A stretch of 64,000 nt of DNA from Bacteroides faecis MAJ27 (GTDB lineage: Bacteria > Bacteroidota > Bacteroidia > Bacteroidales > Bacteroidaceae). Location of the stretch: positions 62,001 through 126,000 of the forward strand of contig NZ_FNNN01000015.1 of the NCBI RefSeq assembly GCF_900106755.1. The letters are read 5' to 3'. Under the pieces are notes generated by a model, which saw nothing but the letters and a program-made list of their open reading frames with translations, was not told the origin of the DNA and searched no databases. Position numbers and translations under genes: made by a program. Positions 42,373 to 50,804 of this stretch are shown here, piece by piece; position 1 is the first letter of the stretch, and every line of letters begins with the position of its first letter.

Positions 42373-44931
42373 ATGAAGAAATTAGTCTCAACTCTAATGA
42401 TTCTGGCGATGCTCATTCCATCAGTCGGGGCGCAATCTACAGACATTTTTAAAAAGAAGAAGAAAAAGAAAGGAAAGACAGAGGAAGTAGCCAAAGTCAA
42501 AACCGATTCTGTTGCCAACAGGAAGAAAGATGCCTTGCAACCTTATGCAAGAGTAATTACCGGCAAGGCTAAAACGATGAATGGCTTCTTCAAAGTGCAC
42601 AATGTAGAAGGCAGATATTATTTTGAAATTCCCGACTCGCTCTTCGGACGTGATGTACTGATAGTGAATCGGATCGTGAAGGCTCCCGTAGATATGCAAA
42701 AGCGCAAAGTCGGTTATCCGGGAGATCAGATCGGAGATGAAGTGATCCGTTTCGAAAAGGGAAATGGCGATAAACTGTTTGTTCGTGAAATCTCTTATAT
42801 TGAACATTCTTCGGATACATTAGGATTGTATCAGGCAGTACTGAATTCTAATGTACAGCCCATTATAGCCACTTTTCCTCTGAAAACGGTCCGTAAAGAA
42901 GGCGAGACGAACAATTACGTCATAGATATGACTGACTATATCCGCAGGGATAACAAACTGTTTTCATTTGAAAGCCGTGCGAAAAACAATGCCGGGATAG
43001 GAGGTATGGTAGATGATGCCAGCTATATTGATACTCTGAAGGCATTTCCGCGTAATATCGAAGTCCGTACGGTACGTACTTTTCAGCGGAGAGCCTCATC
43101 ACCTGCAGGAGCCGGAACATCCGTGTCTTCCGCTCCAAGTTCTCCGTTGACATACGAGCTGAACAGTTCTATGATGTTACTCCCCAAAGAACCGATGAAA
43201 TCAAGACTGTATGATAGCAGAGTAGGTTACTTTGCTGTCAGCTACAAGGATTTTGACGAAAATCCTCAGGGGGTGGAGTATAAAGCGAAGATTACCCGCT
43301 GGCGTCTTGAGCCGAAAGACGAGGATATAGAAAAATACCTGAAGGGAGAACTGGTGGAACCAAAGAATCCGATTGTGATCTATATCGATCCGGCCACTCC
43401 CAAGAAGTGGGTACCTTACTTGATTCAAGGTGTCAATGACTGGCAGAAAGCTTTTGAAAAGGCCGGATTTAAGAATGCCATTATAGGCAAAGAAGCTCCG
43501 ACAGACGATCCTGAATGGAGTTTGGAGGATGCGCGTCATTCCGCTATCGTATATAAACCTTCCGATATTCCAAATGCGAGCGGTCCTCATGTACACGACC
43601 CTCGCAGCGGTGAGATTCTGGAAACGCATATCAACTGGTATCACAATGTGATGAGCCTGTTGTACAACTGGTATATCGTGCAGGCTGGAGCTGTCGATCC
43701 GGGTGCACGCAAACCTCTGTTTGACGATGAATTGATGGGGCAGCTGATTCGTTTTGTATCTTCTCATGAAGTAGGCCATACGTTGGGACTGCGTCACAAC
43801 TTCGGCTCTTCCAGCACGGTTCCTGTAGAAAAGCTACGAGACAAAGCATGGGTGGAAGCCAACGGTCATACTCCTTCTATCATGGATTATGCACGGTTTA
43901 ATTATGTAGCGCAGCCCGAAGATAACATATCCCGTGCCGGAATCTTCCCCCGCATCGGTATGTACGATGAGTGGGCTATCGAATGGGGATATCGCTGGAT
44001 GCCCGAATATAAGACGCCCGAAGCCGAAATCCCTCACATGAACAAGTGGATTATCAGTAAACTACAAGAGGATAAACGTTACACTTTTGGTACGGAAAGT
44101 GACCGGAACGATCCTCGTAATCAGAATGAGGATTTGGGTGACGATGCTGTATTGGCGAGCACTTATGGTATCAAAAATCTGAAACGCATCATGCCTGAAA
44201 TTATGAACTGGACTTACGAACCGAACGAAGGCTACGCTAAAGCATCCAGTCTGTATCAGAATATAGTGGGGCAGTTTAATCTGTATATGCGTCATGTAGC
44301 GACGAATGTGGGTGGTATTTATAGTACCCCGGTTTCCGTAGAGCAGACTGACGTCAAAGCAATGGAATATGTACCCAAAGATATTCAGAGAAAAGCAGTT
44401 ATCTTTTTGAATAAGGAACTGTTTAATACTCCCAACTGGTTGCTGGATAAGAAGCTTGCCGAAAGAGCCAGAATCAACACTTACAATGCTGTATTCCGTG
44501 TACAGAGCAGCATTCTGAAGCAACTCTTAAGCAAGAACACGTTGGATAAAATGACAAACGATGAATTCTTGAACGGTACAAAGGCATATACAGCCAATAA
44601 CCTGTTTACTGACTTGAAGAAAGGTATCTGGAGCGATCTGCAAGGCGGTAAGAGACCGGATTATGCCCAGCGTAATTTGCAGAAAGTTTATGTCAACGCT
44701 TTGATCTCGATGATTGATAAGCCGAAAGGTAACTCTTCATCGCTTCTGGGTATGATGACGAGTGTTTTATCCTCGTCTGATTCTCCTTCCGAAGCACCGA
44801 CAATTGCCCGTGGACAGTTGCTCGAATTAAGGAGGTCATTGGCAAGTGCGGCAAGTGCTTCTACGGGGATTGTCCGGAGTCACTATCTGAACTTGCAGGC
44901 ACTGATTGATGCAGCTTTTGATGCACGATAA
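42373..44931 (+). CDS. Exported zinc-dependent metalloprotease (DUF5117/DUF4953 type)
   Basis: 852-aa secreted or periplasmic protein with a signal peptide (to about residue 20). A Lys-rich stretch follows, then an N-terminal beta domain (to about 280). The metzincin-like catalytic motif HEVGHTLGLRHNFGSSS lies near residue 465, giving HExxHxxGxxH with a nearby Met turn candidate (PSIMDYARFNYV). The C-terminal half is helical. These large Bacteroidetes proteases occur in several copies per genome; substrates are not established. The gene ends in a 23-bp bidirectional terminator shared with the convergent Fic gene. Confidence 0.88.
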   Translation: MKKLVSTLMILAMLIPSVGAQSTDIFKKKKKKKGKTEEVAKVKTDSVANRKKDALQPYARVITGKAKTMNGFFKVHNVEGRYYFEIPDSLFGRDVLIVNRIVKAPVDMQKRKVGYPGDQIGDEVIRFEKGNGDKLFVREISYIEHSSDTLGLYQAVLNSNVQPIIATFPLKTVRKEGETNNYVIDMTDYIRRDNKLFSFESRAKNNAGIGGMVDDASYIDTLKAFPRNIEVRTVRTFQRRASSPAGAGTSVSSAPSSPLTYELNSSMMLLPKEPMKSRLYDSRVGYFAVSYKDFDENPQGVEYKAKITRWRLEPKDEDIEKYLKGELVEPKNPIVIYIDPATPKKWVPYLIQGVNDWQKAFEKAGFKNAIIGKEAPTDDPEWSLEDARHSAIVYKPSDIPNASGPHVHDPRSGEILETHINWYHNVMSLLYNWYIVQAGAVDPGARKPLFDDELMGQLIRFVSSHEVGHTLGLRHNFGSSSTVPVEKLRDKAWVEANGHTPSIMDYARFNYVAQPEDNISRAGIFPRIGMYDEWAIEWGYRWMPEYKTPEAEIPHMNKWIISKLQEDKRYTFGTESDRNDPRNQNEDLGDDAVLASTYGIKNLKRIMPEIMNWTYEPNEGYAKASSLYQNIVGQFNLYMRHVATNVGGIYSTPVSVEQTDVKAMEYVPKDIQRKAVIFLNKELFNTPNWLLDKKLAERARINTYNAVFRVQSSILKQLLSKNTLDKMTNDEFLNGTKAYTANNLFTDLKKGIWSDLQGGKRPDYAQRNLQKVYVNALISMIDKPKGNSSSLLGMMTSVLSSSDSPSEAPTIARGQLLELRRSLASAASASTGIVRSHYLNLQALIDAAFDAR

Positions 44932-44933
44932 GG

Positions 44934-44985
44934 TATAGTTTAAATGAAAGGTTGACATTGAGGTCAACCTTTCATTTAAACTATA
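44934..44985. terminator. Bidirectional terminator between protease and fic genes
   Basis: A perfect 23-bp inverted repeat (TATAGTTTAAATGAAAGGTT... with its complement) around a 6-nt loop. It overlaps the stop codon of the Fic gene. Confidence 0.9.
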
Positions 44986-45974
44986 ATTTCCCAGTATCCG
45001 TTTTTGTTTGATCCAACTCGCTGAATCATTCCTTTTTGCTTTAATGATGTGATCAAACGTTCGCTATGCCTCAGACTGATACCTAGAAGTCCGGCGATTT
45101 CTTTGGCGGTGATTTGATTGTTTTTTCTCAAAAGTTCCAGAACTTTTTGTTCGTTTATACCGACATTTATACCGACATTTATACCGACATCCTTTGTCGC
45201 TTTCATTGTTACTATAGAATCGCCTTGCCGTTTCTTTAGTGTTTCGTATATTTCTTGTAGCATGAAGTCAATGAATATACCACTATTTACAGCATCAGTA
45301 CTTCGGTTTATAGCATTATAATAGGCTTGTTGATTGGCGAATACCATATTCTCTACCGGTAAGTGTTCGAATACAGGATGGAGTTTGCCTAATATCAGCG
45401 ATTGCCATAAACGTCCTATTCTCCCGTTTCCATCACTGAATGGATGAATAAATTCAAACTCATAATGAAAAACACAGCTTTTTATTAATAAATGATCATC
45501 CGACTTTCGTAACCATTCAAACAAATCTTTGATAAGATAAGGAACGCGGTCGGCAGGAGGCGCCATGTGGATCAACTGTGTGCCTGCGAATACTCCGACA
45601 CCTCCTTGACGAAAGTGTCCTGTATTGTCTACCAGTGCTTCCGTCATTATTTTATGTGCTATCAGTAAGTCGTCTACCGAGTAGGGATCGAAAGTGTGAT
45701 ATGAATTGTAGGTTTTGATGGCGTTTCGTACCTCCTGTATTTCACGGATGGGAGCTACTATATGCTTCCCGTCAAGGATATCTGTAATTTGACTTTCAGA
45801 TAGGGTATTTCCTTCAATAGCCAGTGAACCTTGAATGGTCTTAATTCGGTTGATTTTTCGCAATAGCAAGGCATCTTCCTGCTCCATACGGATGGCATAT
45901 CGTTCTACCAATGCGGAGATATCCGCTATTAAGTGAATGGTGCGGGGAGATATGGTGAAAGGCGGAGTATACAT
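44976..45974 (-). CDS. Fic-family protein (class II) with C-terminal winged helix
   Basis: 332-aa protein. The Fic core motif is HPFSDGNGRIGRLWQ, giving HxFx(D/E)GNGRxxR with catalytic His. An N-terminal inhibitory helix SLAIEGNTLS fits the class II (S/T)xxxE(G/N) rule, so AMP-transfer activity should be self-restrained. The C-terminal winged helix (ITAKEIAGLLGISLRHSERLITSLKQKG) suggests DNA binding or self-regulation. Just before it the chain reads DVGINVGINVGIN, from three exact 12-bp repeats. The target is unknown. Confidence 0.9.
   Translation of the reverse strand: MYTPPFTISPRTIHLIADISALVERYAIRMEQEDALLLRKINRIKTIQGSLAIEGNTLSESQITDILDGKHIVAPIREIQEVRNAIKTYNSYHTFDPYSVDDLLIAHKIMTEALVDNTGHFRQGGVGVFAGTQLIHMAPPADRVPYLIKDLFEWLRKSDDHLLIKSCVFHYEFEFIHPFSDGNGRIGRLWQSLILGKLHPVFEHLPVENMVFANQQAYYNAINRSTDAVNSGIFIDFMLQEIYETLKKRQGDSIVTMKATKDVGINVGINVGINEQKVLELLRKNNQITAKEIAGLLGISLRHSERLITSLKQKGMIQRVGSNKNGYWEIIV
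45154..45189. repeat. Three exact 12-bp tandem repeats inside the fic gene
   Basis: TTTATACCGACA three times in a row; in frame on the minus strand it encodes VGIN repeats between the Fic and winged-helix domains. Confidence 0.9.
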
Positions 45975-46011
45975 GCTAAAATATAAAAGTTTCTAGGTTT
46001 ATTACTTTCTA

Positions 46012-46019
46012 CAAAGATA
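46012..46019 (-). promoter_or_regulatory. -7 promoter box for fic
   Basis: TATCTTTG on the minus strand, 37 nt before the ATG; the -33 element is not evident. Confidence 0.5.
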
Positions 46020-46071
46020 GCATTAATTTCCTTCAGAGGAGATATCCCGACAATCTATTTTATAAATGTAG

Positions 46072-46122
46072 AAACTCCAACTGCTCCGACTTCGTTTGGT
46101 CGGGCAATTGGAGTTTTCTTGT
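46072..46122. terminator. Hairpin terminator after the amidase operon
   Basis: AAACTCCAA and TTGGAGTTT enclose a second stem (CCGAC/GTCGG). A T run follows on the plus side. Confidence 0.7.
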
Positions 46123-46161
46123 TTATAAGCTATTCAATTGAAGCTTTACTTGATTTCTGCC

Positions 46162-46608
46162 TCATGCTTTCCAGTTATTTTCCGCATCGAAGCAAGGGCA
46201 CGCTTTCACCCATTCTTCCGGTTCTATCTCTCCGTTCTCATTCCGGTCGGGACTAAGGTCACGGTGACCGCATACGCGGCATTCCGGATAATCCTTCAAT
46301 AAAGTAAGAATCAGTACTCGCAGTGAATGTTTCTGCCATTCGGTCCGGGTATCTTTGGGGCGACCTTTGCTGTCAAGCCCGCCTTCATAGCAGATACCGA
46401 TACTTTCTCTGTTGAATCCTTTGGCGTGGGCACCGATCTTTTCTATCGGTCGGGTAGACTTTATATCCCCGTTTTTGCGGATATAAAAATGATAGCCCGC
46501 TCCGTTGAATCCGCGTCGGCGATGGCAGACGTCCAGGTCATATTCCGTGAAATCCTTGTCTTCGCGTGTGGCGGAGCAGTGAATTACGATTAAGTTGATC
46601 GTTCTCAT
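46162..46608 (-). CDS. N-acetylmuramoyl-L-alanine amidase (T7 lysozyme-like)
   Basis: 148-aa amidase_2/PGRP-type enzyme that cuts the lactyl amide of peptidoglycan. Zinc ligands are H10 (LIVIHC), H115 (CGHRDLSPD) and a Cys of ACPCFD (137 or 139); Tyr and other active-site parts are in NGAGYHFYIRKNG. No signal peptide is present, as in phage endolysins. It is last in a minus-strand row with a small coiled-coil protein, an HU protein and replication proteins. Confidence 0.93.
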   Translation of the reverse strand: MRTINLIVIHCSATREDKDFTEYDLDVCHRRRGFNGAGYHFYIRKNGDIKSTRPIEKIGAHAKGFNRESIGICYEGGLDSKGRPKDTRTEWQKHSLRVLILTLLKDYPECRVCGHRDLSPDRNENGEIEPEEWVKACPCFDAENNWKA

Positions 46609-46620
46609 GATTGTCCGGCA

Positions 46621-46926
46621 TTATGCTTCAGAGATGGATGCTTCGCTTTGAGTACGTTGTATGCACTCTTTGTTTATGCACTGTAATGCGGCAGCCTGTG
46701 TCAGTTGCTCTCTCAGCGAAAAGATTTCGGCGTGCATCTCTTTCATTCTCGCACTAAGGTCGAAATAATCTTTCAGTACCTTTTCCAGCTGCTCCATCAG
46801 GAAGGTATACTGGTCTTTCACCAGCTCGCTGAATTCTTTGACGTTTTGCGCCATCGCTTTACGCTTTTTACGATTACCCAGAAAAGGGAGGATAGTCATA
46901 ATAATCTCGATAATTTTATCTAGCAT
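46621..46926 (-). CDS. Small coiled-coil protein with N-terminal hydrophobic helix (101 aa)
   Basis: Residues 1-17 form a hydrophobic helix (MLDKIIEIIMTILPFLG), then a basic patch (NRKKRKA) and a predicted coiled coil to about 80. It lies 12 nt before the amidase gene. The layout (short membrane helix beside an endolysin-like amidase) recalls phage lysis accessories such as holins or spanins, but there is no sequence match that I can name. Confidence 0.6.
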   Translation of the reverse strand: MLDKIIEIIMTILPFLGNRKKRKAMAQNVKEFSELVKDQYTFLMEQLEKVLKDYFDLSARMKEMHAEIFSLREQLTQAAALQCINKECIQRTQSEASISEA

Positions 46927-46994
46927 TTTTTTAATGGATAATTGATAATGGGGGTGAGTTATATGTTAAGGTTGGTTCGATATGGTATCTCCTG

Positions 46995-47495
46995 TTAAAC
47001 TGTCGGGTCCGGAGCTTCCTCTTCGCCTCCGGTATTTCCTCCTCCTCCTCCGGCATTTTCGCCTTCCGTGTCACCTTTGCTTGCCAGTACGAATTCCACG
47101 TTGTTTTCACTTCGTGTACTGGTGTGGCTTGCGTTCACCAGATGCAATGCTTTATCCGCTACAAACCGGACATTCACCCTGCGGATGCTTCGGACCGTGC
47201 AATCTTTTTCCTTCTCTGTCCCCTCGCTGCATAGTGTGATGTGAAATGTTCCCAAACCGTCGATCTTCACTTTGTCGCCTTGTGTGAGTGACAGGCGGAG
47301 CTGCTCTACAAAAGCTTCGATGGCATGTTTTACATCTCCTGCTGTGAGTGAAGAGTTGGCTTCGATGGCATCTGCCAGTTTTTCGACGTCCATCACTCTG
47401 ACTGTTCCCGATTTCTGGCGTACGTAATACAGCATCGGAGAATTCTCTTGACTCATGTACTTTCTACGCTGATAGCGTTCTACTGAAACATTCAT
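46995..47495 (-). CDS. HU-like DNA-binding protein with EEAPDPTV tail
   Basis: 166 aa. The HU-like fold spans about 20-125 (SPMLYYVRQKSGTVRVMDVEKLADAIEANSSLTAGDVKHAIEAFVEQL, then KVKIDGLGTFHITL with the GLGTF signature). The C-terminal linker is Gly-rich and ends in GGEEEAPDPTV, identical to the tail of the HU protein at 6829. It has its own -7 box (TATATTTG, 47550-47557). HU plus amidase is a recurrent pairing in Bacteroides genomes, often near variable loci. Confidence 0.85.
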   Translation of the reverse strand: MNVSVERYQRRKYMSQENSPMLYYVRQKSGTVRVMDVEKLADAIEANSSLTAGDVKHAIEAFVEQLRLSLTQGDKVKIDGLGTFHITLCSEGTEKEKDCTVRSIRRVNVRFVADKALHLVNASHTSTRSENNVEFVLASKGDTEGENAGGGGGNTGGEEEAPDPTV

Positions 47496-47549
47496 AATTT
47501 TAAAAAGTTAAGGTTTAAGTAATAATAATTTTGTTTCTCTATGACATTG

Positions 47550-47557
47550 CAAATATA
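47550..47557 (-). promoter_or_regulatory. -7 promoter box for the HU-amidase unit
   Basis: TATATTTG on the minus strand, 54 nt upstream of the HU start. Confidence 0.4.
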
Positions 47558-47682
47558 CGAAATATAAGAGGCAAAGTCAAGCATTATGCTCTTTATTTTA
47601 CTGCAAATATGAAATAAAATCGGAAAATATTTAATCTTATATTATGTAATATAATATTGTAGTTATGGTTCCGGGAATTTTT

Positions 47683-49062
47683 TTATTTTGCTTGTTTCAG
47701 CAATACTTCCAGTGGTGGTGTATAGTCCGTAATTTTCGTTAGAGAAGGGTTGTGGCTGAAGTATGCGTTCCCTGTCTCTCCATTGCGTTGTTTGGCTACG
47801 ATGACTACTCCCAGCCCTTCGGTCGGATAACCGCTTTCGCGGTCGGTAGTGATTCGTGCCAGTGCAGGGCGGTAGAGTAGCATCACTACATCAGCATCTT
47901 GCTCGATGGCGCCGCTTTCACGCAGATGGAATAGTTCCGGTCGACCACCGGGACGGCCTTCCGATTCGCGGTTTAGCTGGCAAAGTAATACGACGGGAAC
48001 GTTCAGTTCCTTGGCGATCAATTTAGCCTTGCGGGTGGCTTGTGCCACTTCCTGTTCACGGTTGCGGTTCTTCTGTCCGGTGCTCATGTCGCAAAGTTGC
48101 AGGTAGTCGATGATGATCAGATCGCATGTACCCTTGCTTTTAAGGAGCCGTGCGCTGGAGCGTACATGGTCCATGCTGGTCGAAGTGCTGTCGTCTACGT
48201 GTATCGGTAGTCGTGCCAGTTCTGCGGCGGTGGTGTGTGCTTCCGCCACTTCGTGCGGGTTAGGGATGCCTGTGCGCCAGCGGTAAGGGTTGATGTCGCC
48301 GGCGGACAACAGCCAGCGGTCGGCAAGGCGTTCTCCTTGCATCTCAAGGCTGTAGACAGTGACGGCATGTCCCTGCATGGCAGCCTGCCGCGCCAGATGG
48401 AGGGCGAAGGCGGTTTTCCCGACCGAGGGGCGTGCGGCGATGACGGTGAGTTCTCCGTTTTGCAGTCCGGATGTCATGTGGTTCAGGTCTGTCAGGCCGG
48501 TAGGGATGCCGGTGATTCCGTTCACGCTTTTGGCGATACGCTGTTCGGCTTCTTTCATCGTGTCGGTCATCAGTGCGTCCATGTCGCGCATGTGGTCGTT
48601 GTGTCCGAATTCACCTTCCAGGCGGTCGAGCAGGTTGTGTGCGTCTATCAGTGTGTCGGCTATGTCCATTGTTTCGTCCAGAGAGCAGGCGAGGAGTTTG
48701 TTGAGTCCCAGTATCATTTCTCGCCGCAGATATTTCTCGTGTACGATCTGCATGTGATATTCGATATGCGCCGAGGTGGCTACTTTGCTGCTCAGTTGCG
48801 TGATGCCGAATGCTCCTCCGGCTTCTTCCAGCTTGCCCCGGTGGGCAAGTTCTTCTTTGACGGTGAGGATGTCGATCTTCATTCCTGCCCGGTACATGGC
48901 AAGCAGGGCGGCGTAGATCACTTGGTGGCTCGTGGTGTAGAACATTTCCGGGCGCAGTGTGTCGGCTGCGAGCGGCATGGCTTCCTGTTCTATCAGGCAG
49001 GCCCCCAGGATGGCTTCTTCTATCTCCGGGGCCTGTGGGGAAACTCTGTTGTCAGTATTCAT
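47683..49062 (-). CDS. DnaB-type replicative helicase (phage/accessory copy)
   Basis: 459-aa hexameric 5'-3' helicase. The N-terminal DnaB domain is at about 8-110 (PEIEEAILGACLIEQEAM). The RecA-like core has Walker A IAARPSVGKTAFALHLA, Walker B CDLIIIDYLQL, and the C-terminal RESGAIEQDADVVMLLYRP arginine-finger region. Complete and probably active. It overlaps the loader-like gene by 11 nt and is part of an accessory block, so it is probably not the main chromosomal dnaB. Confidence 0.9.
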   Translation of the reverse strand: MNTDNRVSPQAPEIEEAILGACLIEQEAMPLAADTLRPEMFYTTSHQVIYAALLAMYRAGMKIDILTVKEELAHRGKLEEAGGAFGITQLSSKVATSAHIEYHMQIVHEKYLRREMILGLNKLLACSLDETMDIADTLIDAHNLLDRLEGEFGHNDHMRDMDALMTDTMKEAEQRIAKSVNGITGIPTGLTDLNHMTSGLQNGELTVIAARPSVGKTAFALHLARQAAMQGHAVTVYSLEMQGERLADRWLLSAGDINPYRWRTGIPNPHEVAEAHTTAAELARLPIHVDDSTSTSMDHVRSSARLLKSKGTCDLIIIDYLQLCDMSTGQKNRNREQEVAQATRKAKLIAKELNVPVVLLCQLNRESEGRPGGRPELFHLRESGAIEQDADVVMLLYRPALARITTDRESGYPTEGLGVVIVAKQRNGETGNAYFSHNPSLTKITDYTPPLEVLLKQAK

Positions 49063-49684
49063 TCAGAAAGGCTTTATTGGATAAATAACTGCAGGCATGT
49101 AGGATGAATTTCACGTTTGTCTGATGATAATAATACTCTTCGATGTTGTCGATGGCGAGTTGCTGTTCTTTTTCGCTCAGCTTTTTCCAGATACGCTGCG
49201 CTTTGGCGATGTTCTCTTTGGGAAGCTGCAGGATGTTGTGGAAGTCGTCCCAGAAGAGGCGGAACTTTTCGTCGCTGGTTTTTCGGGCGTTTTCTTTTTT
49301 CTCGCCGACGAGTGCCGAAATGTTTGTCCAGTTTTCGTAGTTGACCACTCGGATATGCAGGGCGGTGGTGTCGTTGTGAGGAATGATTTCGATGATTCCG
49401 TTTGTTTTCAGTTGTTGTATGAAGCGGTAAGTTCTGCTCGTTGGCCAGTGGAAAATGGCGCTCCAGCTGCGGTAGCTGTGCAGGCTTTCACCTCTTTTGC
49501 ACACGATGGTGTGTTTTTGGCGGTCGGTGAGTTTTGTTTCCGAGTAGTTGACTTTTATAAGAAGTTTCAGGAAAGCTTCTATTTCTCCTTCGTGTGGGCT
49601 GCAGCCTGTAAGTTGCTCTTTCAGCAGAGCTTTTGGGATGATGATGTAGCCATATCCGATGGCCTGGCAATTCATTTTTTGCAT
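49052..49684 (-). CDS. Helicase-loader / replication-initiator-like protein (210 aa)
   Basis: The N-terminal half looks like a winged helix of the phage replisome-organiser kind (RSWSAIFHWPTSRTYRFIQQLKTNGIIEII). The C-terminal part (FWDDFHNILQLPKENIAKAQRIWKKLSEKEQQLAIDNIEEYY and on) is a small helical domain often found in Bacteroides phage replication proteins. Its stop overlaps the dnaB-type start by 11 nt, which supports a role in loading that helicase. Family membership is inferred from layout and neighbour. Confidence 0.65.
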   Translation of the reverse strand: MQKMNCQAIGYGYIIIPKALLKEQLTGCSPHEGEIEAFLKLLIKVNYSETKLTDRQKHTIVCKRGESLHSYRSWSAIFHWPTSRTYRFIQQLKTNGIIEIIPHNDTTALHIRVVNYENWTNISALVGEKKENARKTSDEKFRLFWDDFHNILQLPKENIAKAQRIWKKLSEKEQQLAIDNIEEYYYHQTNVKFILHACSYLSNKAFLNEY

Positions 49685-50128
49685 ATGATATTCTGTTTTT
49701 TAAATTTTGTCCAAAAGTAGGTTGATTGCTGTTCGAATCCTAAACGGATGTACGTGCTTGGACGTGTTGGGATGTAATATTCCTCGTGGTGACGTAAATA
49801 GCTGCTTTTGGCGCATGTTGTTTTTTTGTGCGGTATACGTTGGAGGAAGATCGTGAAACAGAGGCTTCGTCTGATGCAAACAGAGCCTCTGTTTATAGTA
49901 AACGAAGCCTCTGTCCGGTCATTTTGGAGCCTCTGTTTGAGGGTGAAAAAAGGGCATTTTTGTGGAACGCACAGCGGAACACTCTAAGGAGTGAGGTAAT
50001 CTTCTGACATTTAATGGAATATGTCTGTTGAGAAAAATCTTTTGAAACGCAGGGCGGAACCATAATAAGGGATAACTAATAAATTATATATTTAAAAATA
50101 TATAGTTCGATTTTCACTTTTTGGGCGT
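49685..50128. other. Intergenic region, 444 bp, holding array 4
   Basis: Besides array 4 it contains two copies of a (G)GAACGCA...GCGGAAC...TAAGG element (about 49970 and 50045). No ORF with coding signs was found. Confidence 0.5.
49862..49945. repeat. 22-nt-period degenerate tandem repeat (array 4)
   Basis: AGGCT at 49862 and AGCCT at 49884, 49906 and 49928 are exactly 22 nt apart within units of the form AAACAGAGCCTCTGTTT. GAGGCTTCG in the first unit is inverted in the third (CGAAGCCTC). It lies upstream of the loader-like gene. Confidence 0.8.
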
Positions 50129-50428
50129 TTAAACTCGTTTGTTGTCCGACTCGTTTGCCTGGTTTTCCGACAGTGAAATGATGGGTGGTCCCCAGTACGC
50201 CCAAATGATTTGCTGCATCTTCGGACTTAGCAAAGTCGTGTGTTCGGTGTAGCTTGCTGCGGTGAGCTCTGCTTTGAGCTGCAAGTTGGCGTCTATTGTG
50301 TCGCGCATTCTTTTTCTGGCTGCATTGCAGTCCGGATGTCCTTGAAAGTATTCCGTAGCTAATTGGGTAAAATGTTTAAATCCCTTGATGATGTAATCTT
50401 TGGATACTTCTTTTTCTACTTTTATCAT
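50129..50428 (-). CDS. Small hypothetical protein (99 aa)
   Basis: I do not recognise the family. It is mostly helical (KDYIIKGFKHFTQLATEYFQGHPDCNAARKRMRDTIDANLQLKAELTAASY), with a conserved-looking WAYWGPP segment near the end and no signal peptide. A TAACTTTG -7 box at 50477-50484 supports expression. It could be the first gene of the accessory replication block, but 444 bp separate it from the loader-like gene. Confidence 0.55.
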   Translation of the reverse strand: MIKVEKEVSKDYIIKGFKHFTQLATEYFQGHPDCNAARKRMRDTIDANLQLKAELTAASYTEHTTLLSPKMQQIIWAYWGPPIISLSENQANESDNKRV

Positions 50429-50476
50429 ATTCTTATATTTAGTTTTTATAAACCGCTATTTGTGGCTTATTTTCTG

Positions 50477-50484
50477 CAAAGTTA
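50477..50484 (-). promoter_or_regulatory. -7 promoter box for the 99-aa protein
   Basis: TAACTTTG on the minus strand, 49 nt before the start codon. Confidence 0.4.
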
Positions 50485-50743
50485 TGAAAAATAAATTAAT
50501 TGAATAGTATAAAATTATTTAGTTTTATTTTCGTTTTTCATATCTGTAAATTTATATGTATATGCTTGCTTTATAAAATTTGTAATTAGAACTATTTGTT
50601 AATTATAATAACTGTTTATTCGCAGCGAAAACTTTGTGCGAAAAAACATACCGGTTTCTTTTTTTGTTGTTTTACTTTCGGAGGTATGGTCAAATCCGCT
50701 GATTGGATAACCTGCCGATGAATGAATATATGTCTGTAGGGTA

Positions 50744-50776
50744 TTTGGGAGAGATGCTAAAATATTCCTATATTTA
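50744..50776 (+). promoter_or_regulatory. Candidate promoter of recombinase A
   Basis: TTTG at 50744-50747, then 21 nt, then TATATTTA at 50769-50776 (last G of the -7 consensus replaced by A). The same TATATTTATCG occurs before recombinase B at 57637-57644. Confidence 0.45.
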
Positions 50777-50804
50777 TCGTGTAATTTAATTAATAGTAAG
50801 TAAA

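Larger units (their letters stand above)
50429..50804. other. AT-rich divergent intergenic region, 376 bp
   Basis: It holds the -7 box of the minus-strand gene and the candidate promoter of recombinase A; otherwise I see only AT-rich sequence. Confidence 0.5.

Noticed and set aside
48235..49107. Long plus-strand frame of 290 codons opposite the DnaB gene
   Set aside because: It is antisense to a complete helicase with all motifs; its translation has no domain pattern.
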